From Streptomyces bungoensis (GTDB taxonomy: Bacteria > Actinomycetota > Actinomycetes > Streptomycetales > Streptomycetaceae): 64,000 nt of DNA. Under the pieces are notes generated by a model, which saw only the letters and a list, made by a program, of their open reading frames with translations, was not told the DNA's origin and did no database searches. Both the position numbers and the translations under genes were made by a program. The stretch spans positions 377,254 through 441,253 of the forward strand of contig NZ_KQ948852.1 of assembly GCF_001514215.1 (NCBI RefSeq). The letters are read 5' to 3'. The stretch's first letter is position 1. Every line of letters begins with the position of its first letter. Of the stretch, positions 45,860 to 53,437 are shown piece after piece.

Positions 45860-48406
45860 ATGCGCGCCCAGGAGATCACCTTCCTCAAGCTCGTCCAAGG
45901 GGACAAGCAGTTCCAGGTGCCGCTCTACCAGCGCACGTACAGCTGGGGCAGGGAACAGCTCCAGCGGCTGTGGGAGGACGTCGGGGAACTCGTCGAACAG
46001 CACCTGGCCGGTGAGGCGGCGGCGCCGCACTTCCTGGGTTCCGTGGTGCTCGCACCGGGCCAGATCCAGGCGGGCGGGGTGCAGAGATGGCTGGTGGTGG
46101 ACGGGCAGCAGCGGCTCACCACGCTGATGCTGGCCTTCACGGCGCTGCGTGACCATCTTAAGGAGACGGGTGACGCGCGCGGTGTGGATCGGGTGCACCG
46201 CCAGATACTGGTCAACGAGTTCCACGAGGGCGCGGATCACTACCGCTTGCTTCCCACGCAGGCGGACCGCGAGGCGTACACCGCCTGTGTCCAGTCCCGG
46301 GCCGAGGCCGGCGGCAGCGACAACATCGGGGCCGCCTACCGGTTCTTCCGCGGTGCGCTCGCCGAGGGTCATGAGGCGGGCGACGAGCGGTGGACCGCCA
46401 CGGTCGAGACGGTCCTCAAGGATCTGCTGTCCATCGTGGAGATCACCGCCGAGTCCGGCGACAACGTCTACCGGATCTTCGAGTCGATCAACAACACGGG
46501 TGTCGGGCTCAGCCAGAGCGACCTGCTGCGCAACTACGTCTTCATGCTGCTGCCCAAGCGGGGCGAACGGATCTACCAGGAACTGTGGCTGCCCATGCAG
46601 CAGAGCCTGGGCCCGAAGAACCTCGAACTGCTGGTCTGGCTCGACCTTGTGGTGCGCGGCCACTACAAGACCAAGCAGAGCGAGATCTATCGGGAACAGC
46701 AGAAACGACTCCAGCCCCTGGCCGGCGACGAGGACGCGCTGCAACACGAGATCGAGCAGTTGGCCGAGCGGGCCGGCAGGTTCCTCCGCATCGTCGAGCC
46801 CGCCCGTGAGCCGTCCCCCGCCCTGCGCGCGGTCCTGGAGCGCCTGGCGTCCTGGGGCGGCCAGACGCACTACCCGCTCGCACTGCACCTGCTGGACCTG
46901 CTCGCGGCCGGCCGGACGACTCCGGACGACGCGGCTCAGGCGCTCGGCTACGTCGAGTCCTACCTGGTACGGCGGCTGATCTGCCAGACACCGACGACCG
47001 GCCTCAACCGGATCTTCATGGAGGCGCCGAAGGAGCTGGAGACCGACCGGCCCGCCGCCGAGGCGGTACGGCGGTTCCTGTCCGGCCGTCGCCGTCGCTG
47101 GCCGGGCGACGAGGAGTTGCGCGAGGCGATCCGCACCAAGCCGTTCTACTGGAGCGGTCGTCCTCCGCAGCGCAGCTACATCCTTCGCCGGCTGGAGGAG
47201 AGCTACCGTCCCTCCGAGCCGGTGGACTTCGCCAAGGCGTCCCTCAGCGTGGAGCATGTCCTGCCACAGCGCCCCGCTCCGGCGTGGTTCGACCTCCTCT
47301 CCGAGGAGACGGAGCCGAGCCAGACTCCGCAGGAACTGCACGACCTGCTGGTGCACACCCTCGGCAACCTCACACTGACCGGCGACAACGGCAAGCTGTC
47401 CAACCACCCCTTCGAGCGCAAGCAGCAGATCCTCGACTCCAGCGCCCTGCGCATGAACCTCGAGATCGCCTCCGCGCAACGCTGGGGCAAGGCGGAGATC
47501 CTGGCACGTGCCGACCGCCTGTCCGAGCGCGCGGTGGAGCTGTGGCCCGGCCCGATCGGCGGGGTCAAGCCCACCGGTGAGGAGTCCCCGGGCTGGGCCG
47601 AGCTGCGGGCCGCGCTGGTGGCGATGCCGAGCGGCACGTGGACCACGTACGGCGACGTCGCCGAGCTGATCGGCAGCCACCCGGTGGCCGTCGGAGCGTA
47701 CCTGGGCGGGAACTCGACGGTGATTGGCGCCTACCGGGTACTCACTTCGGAAGGCAAGATCTCCCCTTCCTTCCGCTGGGCGGAAGGCGACGACCGGCAG
47801 CCGCCGCAGGAGCTGCTGACGAGCGAGGGCGTGCGCTTCGACACCTGGGGCCGAGCGCACCGTTCGCAACGCCTGACCGCGGCGGAGCTGGCGACCCTGC
47901 TGGGCAAGGACGTGGCACAGCCCGCGGCGCACGATCCGCTCCCCGAGGGCGAGGACGCGGCGGCAGCCGAGCGCTTCCGCACCCAGTTGCAGGAGCACTG
48001 GCCGGACGCGCACCCCGGCGTCATGGGGGTCCTCGACTTCTGGCGCCGGCAGGGCGGTTACGTCAACTACGGCCGTCATGAGGAAACCAGTTGCTTCCCG
48101 ATGCTGGACGCCGGCACGATTCGCAGTCCCCACCTGCTCTGGCCGGTCGCGATCTACCCGGTGAGCGGCACGGTCGAGGTGGTCTTCCAGCACTTGAAGT
48201 CCCGCACGCCCTTCGACGACACCGAACAGCGCCGGGAACTGCTGAACCGCCTGAACAAGATCGACGGCATCGACCTGCCCGAGGCGAAGCTGGAGCTCCG
48301 CCCGTCCTTCCCGGTGACGGTCCTCGCCGAGCACGGTGACGAGATCTGCGAGGTGCTGGACTGGTTCGTGGGGGTGGCGGCGCTGGATCTGGCTCGGCGG
48401 GACTGA
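45860..48406 (+). CDS. GmrSD-type DUF262/DUF1524 nuclease with alkyltransferase-like domain
   Basis: An 848-residue single-chain homologue of the modification-dependent restriction enzyme GmrSD. The DUF262 (GmrS) domain has VPLYQRTYSWG and WLVVDGQQRLTTL near 80, an NTPase-like nucleotide site. The DUF1524 (GmrD) His-Asn nuclease reads SVEHVLPQ near 464 and LGNLTLTGDNGKLSN near 500. Residues about 577-650 look like the DNA-binding domain of O6-alkylguanine transferases (MPSGTWTTYGDVAELIG ... VIGAYRVLTSEGK), but the PCHR catalytic motif is GAYR, so it has no acceptor cysteine. A further unknown domain is at 690-848. AGGAGG is just before the ATG. Confidence 0.88.
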   Translation: MRAQEITFLKLVQGDKQFQVPLYQRTYSWGREQLQRLWEDVGELVEQHLAGEAAAPHFLGSVVLAPGQIQAGGVQRWLVVDGQQRLTTLMLAFTALRDHLKETGDARGVDRVHRQILVNEFHEGADHYRLLPTQADREAYTACVQSRAEAGGSDNIGAAYRFFRGALAEGHEAGDERWTATVETVLKDLLSIVEITAESGDNVYRIFESINNTGVGLSQSDLLRNYVFMLLPKRGERIYQELWLPMQQSLGPKNLELLVWLDLVVRGHYKTKQSEIYREQQKRLQPLAGDEDALQHEIEQLAERAGRFLRIVEPAREPSPALRAVLERLASWGGQTHYPLALHLLDLLAAGRTTPDDAAQALGYVESYLVRRLICQTPTTGLNRIFMEAPKELETDRPAAEAVRRFLSGRRRRWPGDEELREAIRTKPFYWSGRPPQRSYILRRLEESYRPSEPVDFAKASLSVEHVLPQRPAPAWFDLLSEETEPSQTPQELHDLLVHTLGNLTLTGDNGKLSNHPFERKQQILDSSALRMNLEIASAQRWGKAEILARADRLSERAVELWPGPIGGVKPTGEESPGWAELRAALVAMPSGTWTTYGDVAELIGSHPVAVGAYLGGNSTVIGAYRVLTSEGKISPSFRWAEGDDRQPPQELLTSEGVRFDTWGRAHRSQRLTAAELATLLGKDVAQPAAHDPLPEGEDAAAAERFRTQLQEHWPDAHPGVMGVLDFWRRQGGYVNYGRHEETSCFPMLDAGTIRSPHLLWPVAIYPVSGTVEVVFQHLKSRTPFDDTEQRRELLNRLNKIDGIDLPEAKLELRPSFPVTVLAEHGDEICEVLDWFVGVAALDLARRD

Positions 48407-48441
48407 ATGTGTTCGGGCACACCGGTAGGGGGAGAGCACCC

Positions 48442-49050
48442 GTGCGGTTATTGAACGACCTAGCGCTGACCCGCAACAATGCGGCGCGCAGGGAGAAGAC
48501 GGGCACAACCTGTTCGGGCGTGATGTCCCGGGCAAGCGCCATCGAATGGGAGCTGCGGCTCCCCGGGCAGCCGCTGCTGACTGTCCATGACAACCATTGG
48601 GCAAACGGCGAGCGGGATGTCGTGCTCTTCAAGCCCACGGTTGTTCCGGAGATGCCCGCAGCCCTCTCCAACCTGCACAACAGGCTGCGCTCGGGAATCT
48701 CCGCCACCGAGCGGCGTGGGGAACTGCGCATCATGGTGTTCCCCACGTACGTGGACAAGCATGAGAGGCCGCGGGTCAAGAAGTCCCTCACGACAGCGGA
48801 TCTCGCCGACCGAGTGGGGCTGGCCCGGCTCCGGGAGCTGACCGCCCGGAAGGGTGTCAGCCTGGGGCCCGCCTTCGACCGCCCGAATCTGCCTCTCGTG
48901 GACCTCGACGATCCGCAGCACGAGAAGCCACTGCAGCACGCCTTGGTCTTCCCCGCAGTGGATGACGAGACACCTGTGGTGGCCTTCACGTACTTCAAGA
49001 TCGTGCCGGTGCTGCGGCACGTCGACTGGCTGTCGCCGGACGACGACTGA
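48442..49050 (+). CDS. Hypothetical protein, 202 residues
   Basis: Unknown protein between the GmrSD-like and BRCT-nuclease genes on the same strand. It has alternating strands (WELRLPGQPLLTVHDNHW, DVVLFKP, LRIMVFPTYVDKH) and a helical middle (LADRVGLARLRELTARKG), ending HVDWLSPDDD. No motif recognised. GTG at 48442 has GGGGGAG seven bases upstream; an earlier GTG at 48409 directly follows the previous stop. The gene ends 14 bases before the BRCT-nuclease GTG. Probably one operon with its neighbours, so a defence-linked accessory is likely, but no function is proposed. Confidence 0.65.
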   Translation: MRLLNDLALTRNNAARREKTGTTCSGVMSRASAIEWELRLPGQPLLTVHDNHWANGERDVVLFKPTVVPEMPAALSNLHNRLRSGISATERRGELRIMVFPTYVDKHERPRVKKSLTTADLADRVGLARLRELTARKGVSLGPAFDRPNLPLVDLDDPQHEKPLQHALVFPAVDDETPVVAFTYFKIVPVLRHVDWLSPDDD

Positions 49051-49063
49051 GGGAGGGATACCT

Positions 49064-49906
49064 GTGCCGGACGGGGCATGCAGGGGTACGGTGCACGGAC
49101 TCAAGGGCCACACGGTCTGCTTCACGGGCCGGGTTCTCGTCGACGGCGTGTGGACGGTCAGAGCCGACTGCGCCAAGAGGGCCAGGCAGTTCGACGCGAT
49201 CCCCAAGACGGATTTCTCCCGGAAGGTCACCCTGGTTGTCTACGGCGACCTGGCCAGCAAGGTCGTGACCGACGACCGTCGAACCTACAGCAGTACACTG
49301 GTGGACGCTGAAGCCGAGCGTAGGCAAGGGCGGCACGTTTGCGTCGTGGACGCGGACGGCTTTTCGAAGTTACTCAAGGGACGTCCCGCACCGTGCCTGG
49401 AGCTGCGAAAGGCGCGCGCCGGACGCGTACGTCCCGTCGCAGCCGACACGACCGAGGGCGGCGGCATTCTCGGCGGCCCTCTGCGCATGCGGCACACGGG
49501 CCGACGCCTTTCCGGTGATCTGACGCTGGACCTCAGCAGTCTCGACAAGGCGACGACCGCACACGAAGCGACAGTCGGTGCGCTCATCGCGCACCTGTCG
49601 CGCCAGGGCATCGAGACACGTGCGCACGCTCCCGGCGCCCCCCAATTCGACGCCGGGTGGTCTCGCGATGAAGAGGTGTTCGTCGCCGAGATCAAGAGCC
49701 TGACCGGTGCACGTGAGGAACAGCAGATCCGTTTGGGCATCGGACAAGTCCTCGACTATGCCTACCGATTGCGGACTGCACACCCCAATACCGTCCTCCA
49801 TCCGGTTTTGGTCCTGGAGAGACCCCCGTCCGTGGCGCGGTGGGCCGAACTGGCTGGAAGTGTCGGTCTGCGGCTCACCTGGGCACCCGACTTCACCGGC
49901 CTCTGA
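49064..49906 (+). CDS. BRCT-domain protein with PD-(D/E)XK-like nuclease
   Basis: A 280-residue protein. Residues about 8-112 read as a BRCT domain: LKGHTVCFTGRVL at the start, KVTLVVYGDLASKVV in the middle, and HVCVVDADGFSKLLKG at the end. The C-terminal half has a PD-(D/E)XK pattern: Asp in QFDAGWSRDEEV near 196 and EIK in VFVAEIKSLTGAREEQQIR near 210, then a helix and strand HPVLVLERPP. GGGAGGG lies six bases before the GTG. BRCT domains bind DNA ends or phosphopeptides, so a DNA-end-directed nuclease is plausible. Fourth gene of the plus-strand series; a hairpin follows. Confidence 0.7.
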   Translation: MPDGACRGTVHGLKGHTVCFTGRVLVDGVWTVRADCAKRARQFDAIPKTDFSRKVTLVVYGDLASKVVTDDRRTYSSTLVDAEAERRQGRHVCVVDADGFSKLLKGRPAPCLELRKARAGRVRPVAADTTEGGGILGGPLRMRHTGRRLSGDLTLDLSSLDKATTAHEATVGALIAHLSRQGIETRAHAPGAPQFDAGWSRDEEVFVAEIKSLTGAREEQQIRLGIGQVLDYAYRLRTAHPNTVLHPVLVLERPPSVARWAELAGSVGLRLTWAPDFTGL

Positions 49907-49920
49907 GCGGCAGCTCCGAC

Positions 49921-49939
49921 TATCGTCTAGTTGACGATA
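49921..49939. terminator. Inverted repeat after the BRCT-nuclease gene (terminator or operator)
   Basis: TATCGTC (49921-49927) and GACGATA (49933-49939) flank a 5-base loop, 14 bases after the stop. The sequence is AT-rich for this genome. TTGACG inside the right arm could also be the -35 of the next gene, so it may be regulatory. Confidence 0.45.
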
Positions 49940-49962
49940 AATAGATCATTATGTCAGGCTGA
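49931..49962 (+). promoter_or_regulatory. Candidate promoter of the DraG-DSP fusion gene
   Basis: TTGACG (49931-49936), 18-base spacer, CAGGCT (49955-49960). A TGTCA-GGC-TGACA palindrome covers the -10. The start codon is about 72 bases downstream. Inferred from sequence only. Confidence 0.4.
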
Positions 49963-50032
49963 CACATCATCAATTCTACCTGGCCGACTGCCCCCTGGGT
50001 TCTGCCACGTGCCGCCGAACGTATGGAGTCCC

Positions 50033-52708
50033 ATGTCCAGCACATACCCACCGAACCCCGGTCTGGACGCCCAGAGCACCGATCGTGCCGCCGGGGTGCT
50101 GCTCGGCGCGGCCGTGGGCGACGCACTCGGCGTGCCGTACGAGTTCCAGGCGACGCTGCGCGCAGACCAGCAGCCGCAGATGATCGGTGGCGGGCTGGGA
50201 CCGTACGAGCCCGGGGAGTACTCCGACGACACCCAGATGCAGGCCTGCATCGCCGAGGTGGCGGCGACCGGCGCGGATCTGCGTAGCCTCCAGTCTCTCG
50301 ACGTGATCGCCCGCAACTTCCAGCGCTGGCTGAGCGAGGGGGCCTCTGATGTCGGCTCCCAGACCAGAACCGTTCTGAACGCAGTCGCCGGAGGGTCCGA
50401 GAGACCTGGTGCGGCGATGGCGGAGGCCGCCCATCGTTTCAGCGCCGGCAACGACCGCAGTGCCGGCAACGGCTCACTGATGCGCACGGGGATCGTCGCC
50501 CTGGCCCACCTCGGTGATGCCGCCGCGATGGCTGAGGCTGCCGTCGCCGTCAGCGCGCTCACCCACCCGGACCCCGACTGCGCCGACGCCTGTGTGCTGT
50601 GGTGCTCGGGTATCCGCACCGCGGTGCTCGACGGGACGTTCGACGGCGTCCGCGCCGGCCTGGACCTCCTCCCCGCGGAGCGCCGGGGCGTGTGGGCGCA
50701 GCGGCTGGACGAGGCGGAGGCCCACCCACCGCACCACTTCTCGCACAACGGCTGGGTGATCCATGCTCTGCAGGCGGCCTGGTCGGCCATCACCCGCACC
50801 GGGGTTCCCGAGCTGAACCCCGCCGAGGGAAGCTTCCCCGCGCAGCACCTGCGTCTCGCCCTGGAAGCGGCGGTCCGGGCCGGTACGGACACGGACACCG
50901 TCGCGGCGATCGCCGGCGCCCTGCTCGGCGCGCGGTGGGGCTGTTCCGCCGTCCCGCTGGAGTGGCAGCGCGACGTGCACGGCTGGCCGGGCCTCACCGG
51001 GGCCGACCTTGTCCGGTTGGCCGTGCTCACCGCCCGCAACGGCAGCAACGACGCCGCGGGCTGGCCCTCCGCCGCGCGCATGCCCGTCTCGTCCTCCACC
51101 CCCCACGGCTTCATCGTCCCCCACCCGCACGACGACGGGGTGGTGCTGGGCAATCTTGCCCTGGCCCAGGGTGCGGAGCCGGTCCCGGTCGACGCCGTGG
51201 TCTCTCTTTGCCGCATCGGCTCCGACCCGATCCTGGCCGGCGCCGACGTCGAGCACCTGCGCGTCTGGCTGGTGGACAGCCGGGGGGAGAACGCCAACCT
51301 CCACTACGTGCTGGACCAAGCCGCCCGTCAGGTGCTGCGGTTGCGCCAGGAAGGCAAGCGGGTCCTGCTTCACTGCGTTGCCGGACAGAGCCGTACACCG
51401 GCCGTCGCCGCGCTCTACAGCCATCTGGCCAATGGCACCGACCCCAAGACGGCGCTCTCGGACCTGCGCAAAGCGCTGGTGCACGGCTGGCAGCTGTCGG
51501 CACATCCCGAGCTGCACGACGCGGTGCTCGACCTCGCCGCGGGCAGCCGCTCTGGCGGTAGCTCTGCGCGGATCGGGGAGGAGGACCGGACCACCAACCA
51601 CGAGGGAGTAGAGCGCGCGGTCGGAGAGCGGGAGTGGGCCAGGGAGTTCCTGAAGGAGAAAAGCACGATGTCCCGAGTGCGCGGGTTGCTGCTCGGTCTG
51701 GCTCTGGGGGACACGCTGGGCGCCGCTCAGGGCAAGCTGCCGGCCGACGGCCCGCTGCGGGCCGGGGTCAGCACCCAGCTGGCCTGCTTCACCACCGAGG
51801 GTGTGATCCGTGCCTGCCTGCGCGGCGAGCACAAGGGGATCTGCGCTCCGGAGGGGGTGGTGTGGCACGCCTACTGCCGGTGGGCGGCCCTGCAGGGGCT
51901 GAAGGCGAAGCGGTGGTCCTGGCCCGACGACAGGCCCGACGGCTGGCTCGCCCAGGTCCCTGTGCTGGCCGAGCGGCGCGGTTCGGCACCAACGACGGTG
52001 GCCGCGCTGTCCAAGACGGAGCACGGCATGGTGGAGACGCCCACGGCCAGCCGAGGCTGCCACGCCCTCACCCGTACCCTGCCCGTAGCTGTGGCCGTCG
52101 CCGGAATCGACCGGGCGTACTGGGCAGGACAGGCCCGCCGGTTCGCCGCCCTCACCCACGGCGACCCAGCCGCGCACTCTGCGGCGGCACACGCGGCCGT
52201 GCTGGTCAGCTACTGCCTGACCGCGGTCGGCGAGCGGCCGCAGGTGCGGCAGGCGTTGAGGGACGGCGTCCGCGCCCTTACCCGCACCGACGCCCTGACC
52301 GGCAGTGAACTCGAGCAGCTCGAAGCGGCACTCCGGCAGGCGGACGATCACCCCGCGGACCCGGGACGGCTCGCGCGGCTCGCACCGGACGCCACGGCAC
52401 CCTCAGCGCTGCTCGGAGGCTTGTATGTCGCCGCCTCCTTCCCCGACCGAGCGGAGGTGGGCGCCGCGCTACGCTTCGCCGCCGGGGCGCCGGACGGCGA
52501 CTCGGTCGCCTGCGTGGCCGGGGCTCTGCTCGGAGCGCTGCACGGAGCGGAGGCGCTGCCCGTCGATCTGATCAGCCGCCATGAACTGGCCTGGGTCCTG
52601 GACACTCTGGCCCGCGACCTCGTCGTCCAGCTCACCGACTCCCCCAGCGGCGGCGAGTACACCGCCGGCTGGGACCCGCACTGGTGGGACCGCTATCCCG
52701 GGTGGTGA
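50033..52708 (+). CDS. ADP-ribosylglycohydrolase / dual-specificity phosphatase / degenerate ADP-ribosylglycohydrolase fusion
   Basis: An 891-residue three-part enzyme. Residues about 15-360 are a DraG/ARH macro-hydrolase: GVLLGAAVGDALGVPYEF, SDDTQMQACIAE near 65 (metal aspartates), DVGSQTRTVLNAV, SAGNGSLMRTG. Residues 380-500 form a cysteine phosphatase with HCVAGQSRTPAV near 447 (CX5R). From about 545 a second ARH domain begins GLLLGLALGDTLGAA, but TTEG stands where DDT is expected, so it is probably inactive. DraG enzymes remove ADP-ribose from protein or nucleic acid. GGAG lies before the ATG. It may reverse a NAD-dependent modification used in defence, but no ADP-ribosyltransferase is in the window. 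Confidence 0.85.
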   Translation: MSSTYPPNPGLDAQSTDRAAGVLLGAAVGDALGVPYEFQATLRADQQPQMIGGGLGPYEPGEYSDDTQMQACIAEVAATGADLRSLQSLDVIARNFQRWLSEGASDVGSQTRTVLNAVAGGSERPGAAMAEAAHRFSAGNDRSAGNGSLMRTGIVALAHLGDAAAMAEAAVAVSALTHPDPDCADACVLWCSGIRTAVLDGTFDGVRAGLDLLPAERRGVWAQRLDEAEAHPPHHFSHNGWVIHALQAAWSAITRTGVPELNPAEGSFPAQHLRLALEAAVRAGTDTDTVAAIAGALLGARWGCSAVPLEWQRDVHGWPGLTGADLVRLAVLTARNGSNDAAGWPSAARMPVSSSTPHGFIVPHPHDDGVVLGNLALAQGAEPVPVDAVVSLCRIGSDPILAGADVEHLRVWLVDSRGENANLHYVLDQAARQVLRLRQEGKRVLLHCVAGQSRTPAVAALYSHLANGTDPKTALSDLRKALVHGWQLSAHPELHDAVLDLAAGSRSGGSSARIGEEDRTTNHEGVERAVGEREWAREFLKEKSTMSRVRGLLLGLALGDTLGAAQGKLPADGPLRAGVSTQLACFTTEGVIRACLRGEHKGICAPEGVVWHAYCRWAALQGLKAKRWSWPDDRPDGWLAQVPVLAERRGSAPTTVAALSKTEHGMVETPTASRGCHALTRTLPVAVAVAGIDRAYWAGQARRFAALTHGDPAAHSAAAHAAVLVSYCLTAVGERPQVRQALRDGVRALTRTDALTGSELEQLEAALRQADDHPADPGRLARLAPDATAPSALLGGLYVAASFPDRAEVGAALRFAAGAPDGDSVACVAGALLGALHGAEALPVDLISRHELAWVLDTLARDLVVQLTDSPSGGEYTAGWDPHWWDRYPGW

Positions 52709-52849
52709 CCAGCGGCAGCGGCCCTGTCGGCGGTTCTCTGGCCGTCCGATGGCGGGAGAGCGGCAGCCGCGGTGCGCAGCAGGCGGACGAGTTCGGGCAT
52801 GTCGGCGCCGGGGTTGTACGTCAAAGGCCATCAAAATGAGTGCCGTGCG

Positions 52850-52860
52850 CTAAGTTCACA
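52850..52860 (+). promoter_or_regulatory. Island motif CTNAGTTCACA, copy 4
   Basis: CTAAGTTCACA, 53 bases upstream of the -10 hexamer TAGGCT (52914-52919) of the first 122-residue paralog. The second paralog has the same element 52 bases before an identical TAGGCT. The near-equal distance argues for a functional site upstream of the core promoter. Confidence 0.6.
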
Positions 52861-52913
52861 ACAATCAAGTAGCTGAATTCGCGCTCAGGCTGTCCATCGG
52901 CGCGCAGGAGGCA

Positions 52914-52919
52914 TAGGCT
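52914..52919 (+). promoter_or_regulatory. -10 element of 122-residue paralog A
   Basis: TAGGCT in the context GGCATAGGCTCG, 39 bases before the ATG. The paralog gene at 61528 has the same GGCATAGGCTCG at the same distance, so the promoter was duplicated with the gene. Confidence 0.5.
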
Positions 52920-52957
52920 CGCCCAGCAGTACATGGCCGACGGGGAGGGGACCGCCC

Positions 52958-53326
52958 ATGCGGAAGGGCAGCCACGCATACGAACAGGCACTGGACGCTC
53001 TGGTCGGGATTCTGCGGGACCGAGCACTTCAGGGGGCGGAGCCCCTGCAGTACGGCCAGTTGAGCAAGCAACTCCAGCGGCTCGGCCATCCGGTGCCGGC
53101 CCACGAGGGGCCGATGCCTCACCTGCTGGAAGACGCCTCCGCTCGCGAGAATCCGGACGGTTCGTTGCCCATGCTGTCGGCGCTGGTGGTGCGGCAGGAG
53201 ACGCGCATGCCGTCCGCCGGCTTCTTCAAACTGGCCCGCCGTGCCCCGTACCGACGCGCTGGCGACGACGTGGAGCTCTGGGTCGACGAGCTGAAGGCCC
53301 TCGCGGCGCATCACGCCCGCCGTTGA
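52958..53326 (+). CDS. 122-residue protein, paralog A
   Basis: Small protein, near-duplicate of the one at 61528 (about two thirds of residues identical by eye). Order: helix HAYEQALDALVGILRDRA, winged-helix-like QYGQLSKQLQRLGH, then the conserved block GPMPHLLEDASARENPDGSLPMLSALVV and GFFKLARRAPY, then a final helix. The block LSALVV...GFFKLA recurs in bacterial defence-linked small domains, probably a DNA-binding or adaptor module. GGGGAGGGG lies before the ATG. It lies between the DraG fusion and a kinase gene. No enzyme motif is visible. Function unknown. Confidence 0.72.
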   Translation: MRKGSHAYEQALDALVGILRDRALQGAEPLQYGQLSKQLQRLGHPVPAHEGPMPHLLEDASARENPDGSLPMLSALVVRQETRMPSAGFFKLARRAPYRRAGDDVELWVDELKALAAHHARR

Positions 53327-53340
53327 CGGCTCACCGCGTC

Positions 53341-53353
53341 AGCACACTGTGCT
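53341..53353. promoter_or_regulatory. AGCACA-C-TGTGCT palindrome upstream of the kinase gene
   Basis: A perfect 13-bp palindrome (6-1-6) in the 111-base gap between paralog A and the kinase start. It could be an operator of the kinase gene or part of a short terminator. Not found elsewhere by eye. Confidence 0.4.
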
Positions 53354-53437
53354 CGCCGCGACTTCGGATCTCCAATTTCTCTGACCACCCATCAGTCCGC
53401 GGGACGCTGGGCAGACCAACAGTTCAAGGAAGTGCGC

